A DNA stretch of 64,000 nucleotides from an uncultured Lachnospiraceae bacterium (GCA_947566645.1 CANOKL010000010.1:1-64000), one strand, 5' to 3'; counted from the first letter of the stretch, positions 33,047 to 43,012 are shown. Notes: generated by a model not told the origin, from the letters alone. Translations and numbers: made by a program.

Positions 33047-36000
33047 TTATTTTGTTATTTTAATTGTGACCGTCTTCTTCCTGCCGCTTCCGTCTGTGGC
33101 CATTGCGGTAATCTTTACCCTTTTGCCCTTTCCTGCTTTTAAGGCTTTTACTTTTCCGCTGCTGGTTACCGTTGCGTATTTCTTATTGCTGCTGGTCCAT
33201 TTCAGCTTCTTGTTCGCATTCTTTGTTGCCTTAACCTTGCCTGTCAGCTTCAGGGTCTTGCCCGCCTTTACTGTCTTCTTGCCGGAGATGGTTACTTTTG
33301 TTACTTTGCCCTTCATGGATCTGATCTTATAAGTTGCTTTCACTTTGCTTCCATCTTTTGCCGTTGCGGTAATGGTTACGGACTTGCCGCCAGACTTCTT
33401 CTTCATGGTAACAACACCCCTGCTGTCTACGGTTGCCACCTTTTTGTTGCTGGATTCCCATATTACGTCCTTATTCGCTGCGTTGGACGGGGAAATCTTT
33501 GCAGTCAGCTGTATCTTCCTTCCTGCTGCAATCTTCTTTGACAGACCGGATATGCTGATCTTGTTTACCTTTACTACTGTCGGCGGTGTTATGTTTCCTG
33601 CCGGATTCTTTTTCACTTCCTCCACTGCCTTCTTAAGCGATGCAGCGGCGGCTGCTCTCTGCTCTTTTGTTGCCTTCGGGTTATTGAAGATTGCTTCTGC
33701 ATTTGCAAGTACCTTCTGGAATGCTTCCCATGCTGCTGGAGTGTAGTCCTCCTTCCTCAAAGCATTTGCCGCGTTTAAAGCGGAATTCAGATCTTCCTTC
33801 TCTGGTTCTGCATATTTTAGATTCCGGAGTGCTTCACTAAGCTCATAAGTTGCATCATCCACTTCCTTTTGTACGGCATCACCATTCTCTGCTACTGTCT
33901 TAGCCCTCACAAGTGCTGCCTGCATTGTTGCCCAGCTTTCCTTTATGTAGTCTGCTTCCTTTCTTGCGTTTGCACGGTCTATTGCTGCCTTAAGGCCGGA
34001 CTTGTCTACTCTTACCAGGGCTTCAAGTGCCTCTCTGAGTCCTGCTGTTGCCGCATTGACTTCCTCCTGGCTGACGGCTTCGCTTTCCATTGCACCAGTA
34101 GCTGTCTTAAGTGCCTCCTGTAGTACTTTCCAGGTTGTTTTCGTGTAATCTGTTTCCTCCAGATTCTTTGTACGGTCTATTGCTGCACCCAGTGCATCCT
34201 TATTGGCTCCACTTTTCGCCTCAAGATTCCGGAGTGCTTCACTGAGCTCAAACGCTGCGTCATCCACTTCCTTCTGTATGGAATCCTCATTTTCTGCTAC
34301 TGCCTTTGCTGTTGCAAGTACTTCTTGCATTGCCGCCCAACTTGCTGCTGTGTAATCGGCTTCCCTTCTTTCGCCTGCACGGTCAATCGCTGCCCTGAGA
34401 CCGGACTTATCTACCCATACCAGTTCTCCAAGAGCCTTTCTAAGCGCTGCTGTTGCCTCATTGACTTCTTCCTGGGTGGCTGTCCCGCTTTCCATGGCCT
34501 CACTGGCTCTCTCAAGCGCATCCTGCAGCGCCCCCCAGCTTGTTGCTGTGTAATCGGCCTCGCTCAGCTTCTTTGTACGCTCGACTGCTGCACTTAACGC
34601 ATTCTTATTGATTGTTCCTTCCTTGTCAAGCGCTCTTAGGGCTTCGCTCAGCTTATAGGTTGCATCATCCACTTCCTTCTGCACGGCATCGGCATCTGCC
34701 TCTACTTTGGTTGCTTCTGCAAGCTCGGCCTGCATTGCCGCCCATTCATCCGGTTTGTCCGTGTAATCTTCTTCCTTTCTCTCGTTTGCACGGTCTATTG
34801 CTGCTCTGAGGCCGGATTTATCTACCCGTACCAAGTCTTCCAGCGCCTTCCGGAGCGCTGCTGTTGCGGCATTTACTTCGTTCTGTGTGACTGTCTCGCC
34901 TGCCATAGCCTCATTGGCTATCTTAAGGGCATCCTGCACTGCCTTCCAGCTTGTTGCTGTATAGTCGGATTCCTTCAGATTTTCTGTACGGGCAATCGCT
35001 GCACTTAATGCATTCTTATTGACTGTACTTTTTGTCTCCAGATTCCGGAGTGCTTCGCTAAGCTTAAAAGTCGCATCATCTATTTGTTTCTGTACTGCAT
35101 CGGCATTCGCCTCTACTGTCTGTGCTTCCTTAAGCGCATCCTGCATTACTTTCCAGCTTGTTGCTGTGTAATCTGCTTCCTTTCTTTCGCCTGCACGGGC
35201 AATTGCTGCCCTGAGACCTGACTTGTCTACCCATATCAGTCCTTCCAGCGCCTTCCTGAGTGCTGCTGTCGCTTCGTTGATTTTCACCTGATCGACCTCG
35301 CTGTCCCTTGCATCAGTGGCTGTATTAAGCGCATACTGCAGAGCTTTCCAGGTTGTCGCTGTGTAATCTGTAGCTTTCAAGTTCTTTGTACGCTCAATTG
35401 CCGCAATTAATGCATTCCTGTTCACCAGTTCTTCTGGCGGTCTTTCCTCCAAAAGGTCAATTCCTGCGTCCAGATATTCTTCCATTCGCGCAATATCTGT
35501 CTCTGAACCATTCACTGCAGCCTGCCTTGCAGCAGTCAGCAGATTTTCCAGTCTTTGCCAGCTCTCTTTGGTATAGATAAAACGATCCAATGATTCTATC
35601 TGCCCAATCATCTCCAGGAGTGCCTGCTTTCCGCCAGATTCCCTGATCTCAAGCGGCTGGATACTGATAATTGCTGTTCCTGCCGTAATTACCAGACAGG
35701 GGCATCCATGGCGGTCTTTTATCTCATACGATGCGTTTTCTGCTCCTGCTATGCCTGATTTCTTTATTACTTCAATCGCTGCCTGTGCCTTCGCATTGTC
35801 ATCTGCATAATTCGCCTTTGGGATAATAATTCCAGCTTCTGCAAAAGCCGCAATGTTTTCTGCTGCCGTGATGTCTTCTAGTTGTTTGTCAGCCGATACC
35901 TCGTCTGGCAGATGGGATATTTTCATCTCACTGAATGTCACGTCAAACTGCTCTGTACGTCCCTGCGGTGCCACAAACAGCTGAATCCGCGGCTCTTCAT

Positions 36001-38755
36001 AACCTTGGGCATCCCTGGTTCCGATTGACTTATAATCTGTTCCATTGCTTGAGAACAGCGCCTCAAGGCGGCCGCCCAGACGTCTGACTCTCAGATAACC
36101 GCTTTTCCCGTTTCCAGCGCCTACACCGCCATTAACACCCGAAAACCTGGCCTGGAATCCTCCTTTCCACTGCTGTTCCACATCTGCCTTTATCTGTCCA
36201 CTATTTCCTCTCAGTCCAATTCCATACTGTGCATATAATGTATCTCCAAATTCTCCGGCAAGGTCACATTTTACCGTCACCTCCCAGTTGCCTGTTAATT
36301 TTTCCTTCATTTGGAGGATATTCTTTGTATTCGGGTAATCCGGTCCGCTCACTCCGCAGATCGTCAGGCTGCCGCCATTATATTGTGTCTTTCCTGAGCC
36401 CTCTGGATTAATTACTTCCCATTCCGCTGGAAGAGCATTCCCCCATGTAATCTCCTTGTCTTCACCGATTTCTTCGATAAACTTAAAAACATAAGTCCTC
36501 TCGGACGACCCCTCAAATCTTACTACTGCCGCCCCTGGAAATGCTTCTGCCTGGGCAACACTAATTCTTGTTCCAGGGTCATTGGTAAATGCCTCCACAG
36601 TTGGAACCTGGCTGCCTTTCTTCATTGGACACACATATTCTTTTATATCTGCATTAAAATCCCCATAGACCTCTCCATTTATCCTGATACCTTCTGTAAT
36701 CAGGACTTCGTCCTTCTTCCCGGATGCTTCAACATGTATTTCATTTACTGCGGCACTGCCGTCTCCGGTAAATGCATAGCCTGCTGTTCCTTTTTTATGG
36801 GTGCTGTCATTTACCTTTAATACAACCTCATCATTTACTCTTACAGAAATACTGCTGTCTACGCAGTTAACAGATATCTTTGTATCTGTTGCAGACTTGA
36901 TATCCGTTTCAGCCTGTGCGAGTATTGTACTCTTTCCATTCACTGACGTATATAATGCCGCTGCCCCGTTCTGGATTCTTGCTTCATAATAATTATAATC
37001 ATCTGCCTTTCTCACCCGTACTGACAGTGTTCCATTATTTACTGACACGGTCTGTGATACCAGATAATTATCCCATTGTTTACCATCTGCCATGGAAAGT
37101 GCATCCCTGTTCTTAAGTGTAAGGCTGCTTCCAGAAATCACAGGATTTCCATTCTCTATATTCCAACTATTTTTATTGACGTTCTCTGCGAGAACCTCTG
37201 CATTTTCAAACACAAAATCATACAGGTCGCAGATCTCCCCGGAGCTCTTCGTACTAAATTTGAAAAAGACTGCGTGTTTTCCGTCTATCCGATCCAGTTC
37301 CGGGAGTTCCACCTGCTTCTGAATCTGTCTTAAAGGATCATCCTTTGAAATGGCAATGGTTCCAATCTTCTTTCCACCCTGTGATTCCCAGGGTCTGTCC
37401 AGCCAGATCTCCATTGTACCATCATTTCCCTTCGGCAAAACATCAATACTTAATCTTGTTGTCTGCCCCTCCTTTGGACCTCCATCAAAGTTAAAGTATT
37501 TATAGCCTACGATTCCGCCGTCCTTATTCCGGATAACCGGGTTCCCGTCTACCCGTTTGTCATAAGTTGCTTTTATATATCCCTTTGCATATATGTTCTT
37601 ATCATTATAAAAGAAGCTTGCAATTCCTGAAGAATGCTTTTCGTAAGGATTTAATCCATCTGTCTCAAATCCCTGGGACGTCACCTCAGCTTTGGAGATC
37701 TCTACTTTCCCGCCTTCTTCAATTTTGCCCTCTGTAACCTTTACTTCAACCTGCTCTGCCGTCGCCTGCCTTGCATAGCCGTCATTATTTGTTGCACGGT
37801 GGTAAAATACATACCATTTATCATTAATTTCCAAAACACTTCCATGGGTGTTATGTCCTGGCATTGTTCCAACTGCAGCGTCTTTTTCATTCTTTTCCAC
37901 TGCTCTCGCATCCACAAGCGTGCCGCCGTATGTCCATGGTCCGAGCGGATGATCACTGTATGCATATGCCAGTGTCGCATTGGATGGCCCCAGACCATCT
38001 TCCCCATCCATCGTTTTCCTGGAATAGATGAAGACATACTTATCCTTTATTTTCCGCAGGGATGACGCCTCAAAGAACCGGAATGGCCCTGTCTCCTGCT
38101 TGGAAGTATCAATTATATTTCTCTTAACCTCTGTTCCATCCTTTACGCTGCTCATGGTCTCTGGATCCAGCTCAGCCATTGCAATACTTTCAAATCCCCA
38201 ATAGCCATAAACTCTTCCGTCATCATCAACGAACACCGCCGGGTCAAATCCCATACACCCCGTTGTTTTCGTATGTGCTTCATCTGACCAGTTGCATACC
38301 TCAAAGGGACCGACCGGACTTTTTGACTTTGCAACCATAGTCCCCCGTCCGCTGGCCTGATTGTTTGGATACAGATAATAAACCTTTTCTCCGTTCTCTT
38401 CCCGCATCGCTACATCTGGTGCGAATAAAGTGTCCGGCTGTCCATTTACGATGGACTCAAAGATCACGCCGTCGTAACGCCAGTCATTGAGATTTTCCAC
38501 TGGCGCGGACCATACTACCAGATCCTTCCCGCAGTATGTCGTTTTGAGGGTGTCATGGGAACCATATATATAAACCCTCTCTTTCCCCGGGTTATCCGGA
38601 TCCTCGAATACATAGGGTTCACCGTCCGGAATGTGTTCCCACAGCGGCAGATATGGATTCGCCGCCTGTACATAGGTGGGGGCTTTTAACATGCCAGAAG
38701 CCAGCACACACGCACACACCATTACTACACTTTTGAAGAATTTTTTCATTTTCAT
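33047..38755 (-). CDS. Giant secreted GH43 glycosidase with FIVAR and Ig-like modules
   Basis: 1,902 residues from ATG 38755, which has AAAGGAG in front. The signal peptide ends near YVQA. Residues of about 35-345 are a GH43 five-blade propeller with the three acidic positions visible: the first in VFEDPDNPG (about 52), the pKa-setting Asp in GFDPAVFVDDDG (about 171) and the acid Glu in FFEASSLRK (about 229). Next come a CBM6-like domain, two concanavalin-like domains around a cadherin-like segment, nine clear FIVAR modules (plus one weaker), and two Big_2 Ig-like domains at the end. No LPXTG anchor is seen. GH43 enzymes cleave arabinofuranosyl or xylosyl links, fitting the adjacent sugar sensing and uptake genes. 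Confidence 0.92.
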   Translation of the reverse strand: MKMKKFFKSVVMVCACVLASGMLKAPTYVQAANPYLPLWEHIPDGEPYVFEDPDNPGKERVYIYGSHDTLKTTYCGKDLVVWSAPVENLNDWRYDGVIFESIVNGQPDTLFAPDVAMREENGEKVYYLYPNNQASGRGTMVAKSKSPVGPFEVCNWSDEAHTKTTGCMGFDPAVFVDDDGRVYGYWGFESIAMAELDPETMSSVKDGTEVKRNIIDTSKQETGPFRFFEASSLRKIKDKYVFIYSRKTMDGEDGLGPSNATLAYAYSDHPLGPWTYGGTLVDARAVEKNEKDAAVGTMPGHNTHGSVLEINDKWYVFYHRATNNDGYARQATAEQVEVKVTEGKIEEGGKVEISKAEVTSQGFETDGLNPYEKHSSGIASFFYNDKNIYAKGYIKATYDKRVDGNPVIRNKDGGIVGYKYFNFDGGPKEGQTTRLSIDVLPKGNDGTMEIWLDRPWESQGGKKIGTIAISKDDPLRQIQKQVELPELDRIDGKHAVFFKFSTKSSGEICDLYDFVFENAEVLAENVNKNSWNIENGNPVISGSSLTLKNRDALSMADGKQWDNYLVSQTVSVNNGTLSVRVRKADDYNYYEARIQNGAAALYTSVNGKSTILAQAETDIKSATDTKISVNCVDSSISVRVNDEVVLKVNDSTHKKGTAGYAFTGDGSAAVNEIHVEASGKKDEVLITEGIRINGEVYGDFNADIKEYVCPMKKGSQVPTVEAFTNDPGTRISVAQAEAFPGAAVVRFEGSSERTYVFKFIEEIGEDKEITWGNALPAEWEVINPEGSGKTQYNGGSLTICGVSGPDYPNTKNILQMKEKLTGNWEVTVKCDLAGEFGDTLYAQYGIGLRGNSGQIKADVEQQWKGGFQARFSGVNGGVGAGNGKSGYLRVRRLGGRLEALFSSNGTDYKSIGTRDAQGYEEPRIQLFVAPQGRTEQFDVTFSEMKISHLPDEVSADKQLEDITAAENIAAFAEAGIIIPKANYADDNAKAQAAIEVIKKSGIAGAENASYEIKDRHGCPCLVITAGTAIISIQPLEIRESGGKQALLEMIGQIESLDRFIYTKESWQRLENLLTAARQAAVNGSETDIARMEEYLDAGIDLLEERPPEELVNRNALIAAIERTKNLKATDYTATTWKALQYALNTATDARDSEVDQVKINEATAALRKALEGLIWVDKSGLRAAIARAGERKEADYTATSWKVMQDALKEAQTVEANADAVQKQIDDATFKLSEALRNLETKSTVNKNALSAAIARTENLKESDYTATSWKAVQDALKIANEAMAGETVTQNEVNAATAALRKALEDLVRVDKSGLRAAIDRANERKEEDYTDKPDEWAAMQAELAEATKVEADADAVQKEVDDATYKLSEALRALDKEGTINKNALSAAVERTKKLSEADYTATSWGALQDALERASEAMESGTATQEEVNEATAALRKALGELVWVDKSGLRAAIDRAGERREADYTAASWAAMQEVLATAKAVAENEDSIQKEVDDAAFELSEALRNLEAKSGANKDALGAAIDRTKNLEETDYTKTTWKVLQEALKTATGAMESEAVSQEEVNAATAGLREALEALVRVDKSGLKAAIDRANARKEADYIKESWATMQAALVRAKTVAENGDAVQKEVDDATYELSEALRNLKYAEPEKEDLNSALNAANALRKEDYTPAAWEAFQKVLANAEAIFNNPKATKEQRAAAAASLKKAVEEVKKNPAGNITPPTVVKVNKISISGLSKKIAAGRKIQLTAKISPSNAANKDVIWESSNKKVATVDSRGVVTMKKKSGGKSVTITATAKDGSKVKATYKIRSMKGKVTKVTISGKKTVKAGKTLKLTGKVKATKNANKKLKWTSSNKKYATVTSSGKVKALKAGKGKRVKITAMATDGSGRKKTVTIKITK
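33600..35440 (-). repeat. FIVAR module array with a two-module higher-order period
   Basis: Modules alternate between an N-K-x-AL-AAIxRTxNL type and a VDKSGLRAAIDRAxERKEADYT type. The pair, about 140 residues or 420 bp, occurs four times in a row, and one divergent module follows. High nucleotide similarity suggests recent tandem duplication. Confidence 0.85.
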
Positions 38756-38904
38756 ACTCTTCTCCTTTCTCATTAATCTGTTATAAATAGTCTAGCAATA
38801 GTAAAAGAGCAGTTTTTAGGTATCTTATAGTAAAAATTCAATGGATTTAAAAGAATTATAAAGATTAGCACTTTTTTGCAGCAGAGGAGTGCAAAAAATG
38901 TATG

Positions 38905-38940
38905 AAAAAAAGGGCGTCCATCTATAAAAGTGAAACGCCC
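38905..38940 (-). terminator. Terminator after the Sir2 fossil
   Basis: On the minus strand GGGCGT pairs with ACGCCC around a loop of about 17 bases and runs into seven T. It lies 15 bp after the fossil's old stop codon. Confidence 0.6.
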
Positions 38941-38954
38941 ACGGCAACTGGCAT

Positions 38955-39403
38955 CTATACCGGCAATATTTGATTTTTACCTAAAGCATACAAAATTTCT
39001 CCAATGTCTCCATTAACACAAATAGATTTCTCTTTTATTTCATCAGGTGCATATGCCTCTCCATAGTTCAGGCAGGCATAAACAGCATCTTCCATTCATG
39101 AGTCATGCGCCAGAAGCTGTATTTAACTATTACTGGTGTATTGAATCCGACCGCTGCCTCTAAAAACAGCACTATCTTATTCTGATGTCTGCGGATAAAT
39201 TCTGTATACCGCTCCGAGGCCAGATTCCATCCTTCATCCTCTGCAAAAGTATGATCTGCCCGAAGGTTCATGCTCATGGGTTCCCCACACTTCGGACAAT
39301 GCGGGACAAGGTCTGACGGAACCTTCATCTCAGGTGATACACCTTTCCTGTTTAGAAACATTGAATACCACCTTTTCAAGTCTTTCACAAATTGACTTTT
39401 CAA
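38955..39403 (-). pseudogene. Broken 3' part of a Sir2-type NAD-dependent deacetylase gene
   Basis: The open part (39068-39403) encodes VPHCPKCGEPMSMNLRAD and EDEGWNLASERYTEFIRRH, the zinc-ribbon and following segment of Firmicute sirtuins. It stops at 39068, but the family sequence continues in another frame from about 39095: DAVYACLNYGEAYAPDEI, ending at 38955. So there is a frameshift near 39090 and the NAD-binding N-terminal half is missing. The open part starts 5 bp after the reductase stop. The fragment is probably not functional. Confidence 0.75.
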
Positions 39404-39408
39404 TCCGC

Positions 39409-40038
39409 TTATTCTGCTACAACAGAAATTCTCTGCTGAATATGATTTCCATTTAACGCTTCATCAACCATAGCAGCTGCATAGTCGGCATAACTGATTA
39501 CGCTCTCCCCTTTCGCGTTCAATGTCAGTTCTTCACCGCCTAAAATGTATTTCCCTGTTTTTGCCCCCTCTGGCTGAAAATCCCCGGCAGGGCTGATATA
39601 CGTCCATTTCACGTCAGTCCGGGTGCGAAGCTCATCAAGTGCCTTTCCCATATTGGAAGCAAGCGGCCTGAACATTTCCGGGAAGTCTGCCCCGTCCATG
39701 ACCTGTACTGTATGCTCAGGGTTCACATACAGGCTGCCTGCCCCTCCGACAACAAGAAGCCTCGTTTCCCTGCCGCTCACAAGGTCGCAAAGATGTTTCA
39801 GAGAAGTGCTGTGCTGCGGCAGCGTTTCCGGCGTCCATGCGCCAAAAGCGTCAATCACAACATCAAATCCCTCTAAGTCAGGTGCAGTCAGATCAAACAG
39901 ATCCTTTCTGATAACGCTTGTTGCTGCTGACTGGTTCTCTCCACGCACAACGGCAGTAACATCAGCCCCTCTTGCAATAGCTTCCCTGACAATCAGCTTA
40001 CCCTCTTTACCATTTGCACAAATAACTGCGATCTTCAT
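39409..40038 (-). CDS. NAD(P)-binding oxidoreductase (atypical SDR, NmrA/YwnB-like)
   Basis: 209 residues. The N-terminal Rossmann motif is IAVICANGKEGKLIVREA, with FDVVIDAFGAW and LLVVGGAGSLY following. The end ISYADYAAAMVDEALNG is typical of short NAD(P)H-binding proteins such as YwnB. Its substrate is unknown; family members are linked to quinone or electrophile stress. It is divergent from an HxlR regulator at 40200, a frequent pairing, so it is probably repressed by that protein. Confidence 0.85.
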   Translation of the reverse strand: MKIAVICANGKEGKLIVREAIARGADVTAVVRGENQSAATSVIRKDLFDLTAPDLEGFDVVIDAFGAWTPETLPQHSTSLKHLCDLVSGRETRLLVVGGAGSLYVNPEHTVQVMDGADFPEMFRPLASNMGKALDELRTRTDVKWTYISPAGDFQPEGAKTGKYILGGEELTLNAKGESVISYADYAAAMVDEALNGNHIQQRISVVAE

Positions 40039-40199
40039 AATTTCGTTCCTCCTGTTTTCCTTTTCTTTGATTTCGTTTGCGGCTTGTTTTTTTCCGCTTG
40101 CAAGATTATAATATATCTGTAGAATGAAAACGTAAAGTACGCACTTTATTGTGCCGTAGTTACCAAAAGGAAACGATTGTGAAGAAATGAGGGATTTTA
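40039..40199. promoter_or_regulatory. Divergent promoter and HxlR operator region
   Basis: 161 bp between the two divergent genes. TATAATATATC on the plus strand near 40108 and a partly symmetric stretch GTAAAGTACGCACTTTATTG (about 40132-40151) are candidates for promoter and HxlR site. The plus gene has GAGGGATTTTA before its ATG. Confidence 0.5.
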
Positions 40200-40520
40200 A
40201 TGGAAAAAAAATTACCTGCCTGTCCGGTAGAAACCACCTTAATGCTTATCAGTGACCGTTGGAAAGTCCTTATTATCCGTGACCTGCTGGAAGGTACAAA
40301 GCGTTTCGGAGAGTTAAAAAAATCTGTCGGAAACATTTCACAAAAAGTATTGACTGCCAATTTACGCTCAATGGAAGATAACGGACTGCTTACCCGTAAA
40401 ATTTATCCCGAAGTTCCACCACGGGTAGAATACACACTTACTGAAACAGGATTTAGCTTAAAGCCTATTCTGGACGCTATGTTTTCATGGGGAACAGAAT
40501 ACAAAAAGAAAAATAGTTAA
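40200..40520 (+). CDS. HxlR-family transcription regulator
   Basis: 106 residues, normal for HxlR. The N-terminal conserved cysteine is C8 (ACPVETTLMLISDRWKVLI), followed by the winged helix RFGELKKSVGNISQKVLTANL and VEYTLTETG. In YodB/HypR-type members the equivalent cysteine senses quinones or disulfide stress. The divergent reductase is its likely target. The stop codon overlaps the end of a fossil on the other strand. Confidence 0.92.
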   Translation: MEKKLPACPVETTLMLISDRWKVLIIRDLLEGTKRFGELKKSVGNISQKVLTANLRSMEDNGLLTRKIYPEVPPRVEYTLTETGFSLKPILDAMFSWGTEYKKKNS

Positions 40521-40577
40521 CCTGGTGCTCCGCCTCCCCGCATTGTCTTTGCCACCTTTACTGTGGAAAAATCTGCT
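40518..40577 (-). pseudogene. 60-bp fossil of a DrrB-like permease 3' end
   Basis: The minus strand encodes ADFSTVKVAKTMRGGGAPG and a stop, nearly identical to the last residues of the intact permease at 20426 (ADFSTVKVAKAMRGGGAPR). The match ends abruptly at both sides, so this is a deletion remnant of a second ABC exporter. Confidence 0.85.
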
Positions 40578-40644
40578 TATAATCAGCCATTAACATCATG
40601 TTTTCAGCCGCAACAGCGCAATCATCGACAGCAAACAGGAAATT

Positions 40645-41415
40645 TTACACAAGGTCTATGAAATAATCCTTTTTTTCGGTATGGATATGCTGCTGTCTTG
40701 CAACGAAAGCATATCCTTTTCCAAGCTCCATCAGGAATTTCTGCAAGTTTGTCAAAATGCTCTTTTCAAGGTCACTTTCTGTAAAGTCCGTATTGGAAGC
40801 CAGTCCTAAAAATTCTGCCACAACCGGATTTTTAATGAACTCCAGCTTGTCATTCTGGAATTCTGCGGTCAGCTCCTTCATTTCATTCTCTACAAGCTCC
40901 TGCTTCTGCGTTTGAAGCATACGGTAATAATACTGTGAAGAAATATTTCTCTGTAAGGTTCTGACGCTCCAAGTTTGTTCCGCAGCTTCTTTCTCATACC
41001 AATCACGAGCTTTTTTATCTTCGATCTGCAAGAGAATACGATAGTGCGTCCAAGAAAGTATGGTTCCAGATTGTTGCCTCAGTGAGGCAACAATCTCAGG
41101 AAACATTCTGTAAAATCTCAAACAACGATAAAGAGTACCTCTGTCATATCCCTTACCATAAAGATTTGTCAGCTCCTTTGAAAGTTTCTTTATTACCTTA
41201 AGTCCGTACTCAGAGCGTTCTTCTCCGCCAAATTCTTCCTCCGCAATTCTGTATCCAATCATCCAGTTTCTCTGAACAAGTGTCGTATTAACCGCCTGAT
41301 ATGCCGCCTTTTGTGAGGACTCAATAATCCCACACATATCTTTTAAGATGTCGTCTGTTTTAACAAAATTAATCATAAGATTATTCTTATCAACATCTGT
41401 CAATTTATTCTCCAT
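40645..41415 (-). pseudogene. YhcG-like PDDEXK nuclease gene, cut before the active site
   Basis: 256 residues. The DUF1016 N-terminal domain is intact (VQRNWMIGYRIAEEE, GTLYRCLRFYRMFPEIVASL, SWTHYRILLQI, AEQTWSVRTLQRNISSQYYYRML). The nuclease domain begins (GYAFVARQQHIHTEKKDYFIDLV) and then stops exactly where the family continues with its catalytic Asp/Lys strand. The sequence after the stop does not continue the family. GAGGAATGG lies upstream of the ATG. It is likely inactive as a nuclease. Confidence 0.8.
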
Positions 41416-41470
41416 TTTTCACCATTCCTCACATCACCGCTTTATCTGGCATCTTAGCCATTTTCCATAG

Positions 41471-41985
41471 TTATCCTATATTTTCACTCGCCTGCACAAT
41501 CATTTGCCTATATTGTCCTTTTACGCTCTCTGGCGCAAGTATCTGAACCTTGCCGCCAAATCCAAATATCCACCCAAAAAAGGTAGGACTTGTCGAAACT
41601 CCCACAGTCACCTTGAAAGAATTTTCATCATAAACAAGTGTAGTAATATCCTCTCCAAAACGGTCAACCATTGTTTTCATCAGACTATTGTCACATTTCA
41701 GGTCAACCAAAACAAAACAACATAGTAGTAATCATCGTTCCAAACAAGATGATACGGACTTATCGTATAGACTTCACCTTTATTCTTCAGCACTTTCTCC
41801 TTCAAACCAGTATATTCGTAATACTGAAAGGAAATCTGCTTTTCCTCATTAATAGCGTCATTGATTGCATCAACAATATAATATATCTGTTCATTATTCG
41901 TCCAGAGACGTAGTTGTTCCTTTTTAATTTGTTCGACACTGTCGCACCAATTTGCGGATATAAAAGGTAAAACTAACGACGCCAC
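41471..41985 (-). pseudogene. WYL-domain regulator remnant in two pieces
   Basis: The upstream piece (41698-41985) encodes ISFQYYEYTGLKEKVL and YTISPYHLVWNDDYYYVV, the core of a WYL domain. The downstream piece (41471-41710) encodes VDLKCDNSLMKTMVDRFGED and SPTFFGWIFGFGGKVQI, its C-terminal extension. They are in different frames, the stretch between them is missing, and so is the N-terminal DNA-binding domain. Confidence 0.8.
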
Positions 41986-42221
41986 TTGAATAAGGTCGAA
42001 TTCATGCCTTTTTCGGATATTTGTTCCTCAAGATTTTTTAATAAATGTGAGCCATATTCAGCTCTGTCACTTCCGCCTTGTTCGTATTCTACAATATAGT
42101 ACCCAATCGCCCAATTTCGTAAAGTCATAAGCTGATTCACCGCACTTTTAGCTGCATTTCCAGCTTTGTCGTTTATATTTTTAATACAATTCATCAGCAA
42201 TTCAAAATTATATTTATCCAT
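41973..42221 (-). pseudogene. Second YhcG N-terminal fragment
   Basis: 82 residues: AAKSAVNQLMTLRNWAIGYYIVEYEQGGSDRAEYGSHLL... shown only by its first part AAKSAVNQLMTLRNWAIGYY. It matches the DUF1016 start and then ends in unrelated NSTLFKWRR at the WYL remnant. The overlap of two fragments at 41973-41985 marks a deletion joint. Confidence 0.7.
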
Positions 42222-42273
42222 TTTGATTCCTCGCTCAATTTCTGATTCGTTTTACGAAAAGGTTACATTGCTC

Positions 42274-42879
42274 ATGGCAAAAAGTATAGCAGAAAAGTCT
42301 CACCCTTTCAATCACAATCCTTCAACTTTTGACCGGCTCATTATCAATGGCTATCTTCAGCATCTTCACAGCTTCCGCTTTGAAGTGACGATCAACAACC
42401 CAAAAGGCTTTAAGATCCTCAAGGAAAAGGTGCAGGACGGGAAGCTTGTCCGGACAAAGGAATGGACACCCATGGGCAAGAGCATTGCGAACCTGTACCG
42501 GTACGCAGAGATCATCAGATCGATCATAAAAAGATATCTGGCCGCCATGCCGGAGATCCCTGTGGAGAAGGTGCCCGAGAAAGAGATCCTGGCAGTTTCC
42601 GCTTCCAAAGAAGTAAACGGGCGCAGATATTCCGGTTTTAAGCTGCTGTCTGATGAAATGGTCAGGCTATTGAGTACCATAGCCAGCGGGGACTTTATCC
42701 TGAATGGGTTCGATTTATACATAATTGTCATTCTATTTATTGGCAGCTTTAGGTGCCTTGGTATTGATAAGGACGGTAGTTTGCAGCTCGCGCCGTTTAC
42801 CTCAAAACGCAAAAATAGGCTTCAAGAGTTTTATTTCTCTCAAAGCCTTTCCCATAATTCGTATATTTCTTTGTCTTAA
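42274..42879 (+). CDS. Unrecognised protein, probably a mobile-element fragment
   Basis: About 201 residues from ATG 42274. The first part (PSTFDRLIINGYLQHLHSFR, then KEWTPMGKSIANLYRYAE and VNGRRYSGFKLLSDEMVRL) looks like a coherent basic protein. After DFILNGF at about 42715 the sequence changes character (a hydrophobic run, then Ser-rich), as if fused to foreign DNA. I recall similar sequences in clostridial genomes without a firm function. There is no good ribosome site before the ATG, and the gene sits among fossils, so it may be dead. Confidence 0.45.
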   Translation: MAKSIAEKSHPFNHNPSTFDRLIINGYLQHLHSFRFEVTINNPKGFKILKEKVQDGKLVRTKEWTPMGKSIANLYRYAEIIRSIIKRYLAAMPEIPVEKVPEKEILAVSASKEVNGRRYSGFKLLSDEMVRLLSTIASGDFILNGFDLYIIVILFIGSFRCLGIDKDGSLQLAPFTSKRKNRLQEFYFSQSLSHNSYISLS

Positions 42880-43012
42880 TCCGTATATTTCTATACAAAA
42901 TCTGCGATTTCTCACCCTCTGCACAACTTTCTGCATCATTTGATGTAAGTTTGATGTAAGGATGTAAATTGGGGGTCAAAAACGCTTGATGTTTTTTATC
43001 CTGCCTTTTGCC

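Noticed and set aside
34325..34809. Cys/Leu-rich coding frames on the opposite strand of the FIVAR region
   Set aside because: They mirror the repeated codons of the real gene, have no ribosome sites and match no family.
33600..35440. CRISPR-like or intergenic repeat array
   Set aside because: The periodicity is codon-based and encodes FIVAR modules in one long frame.
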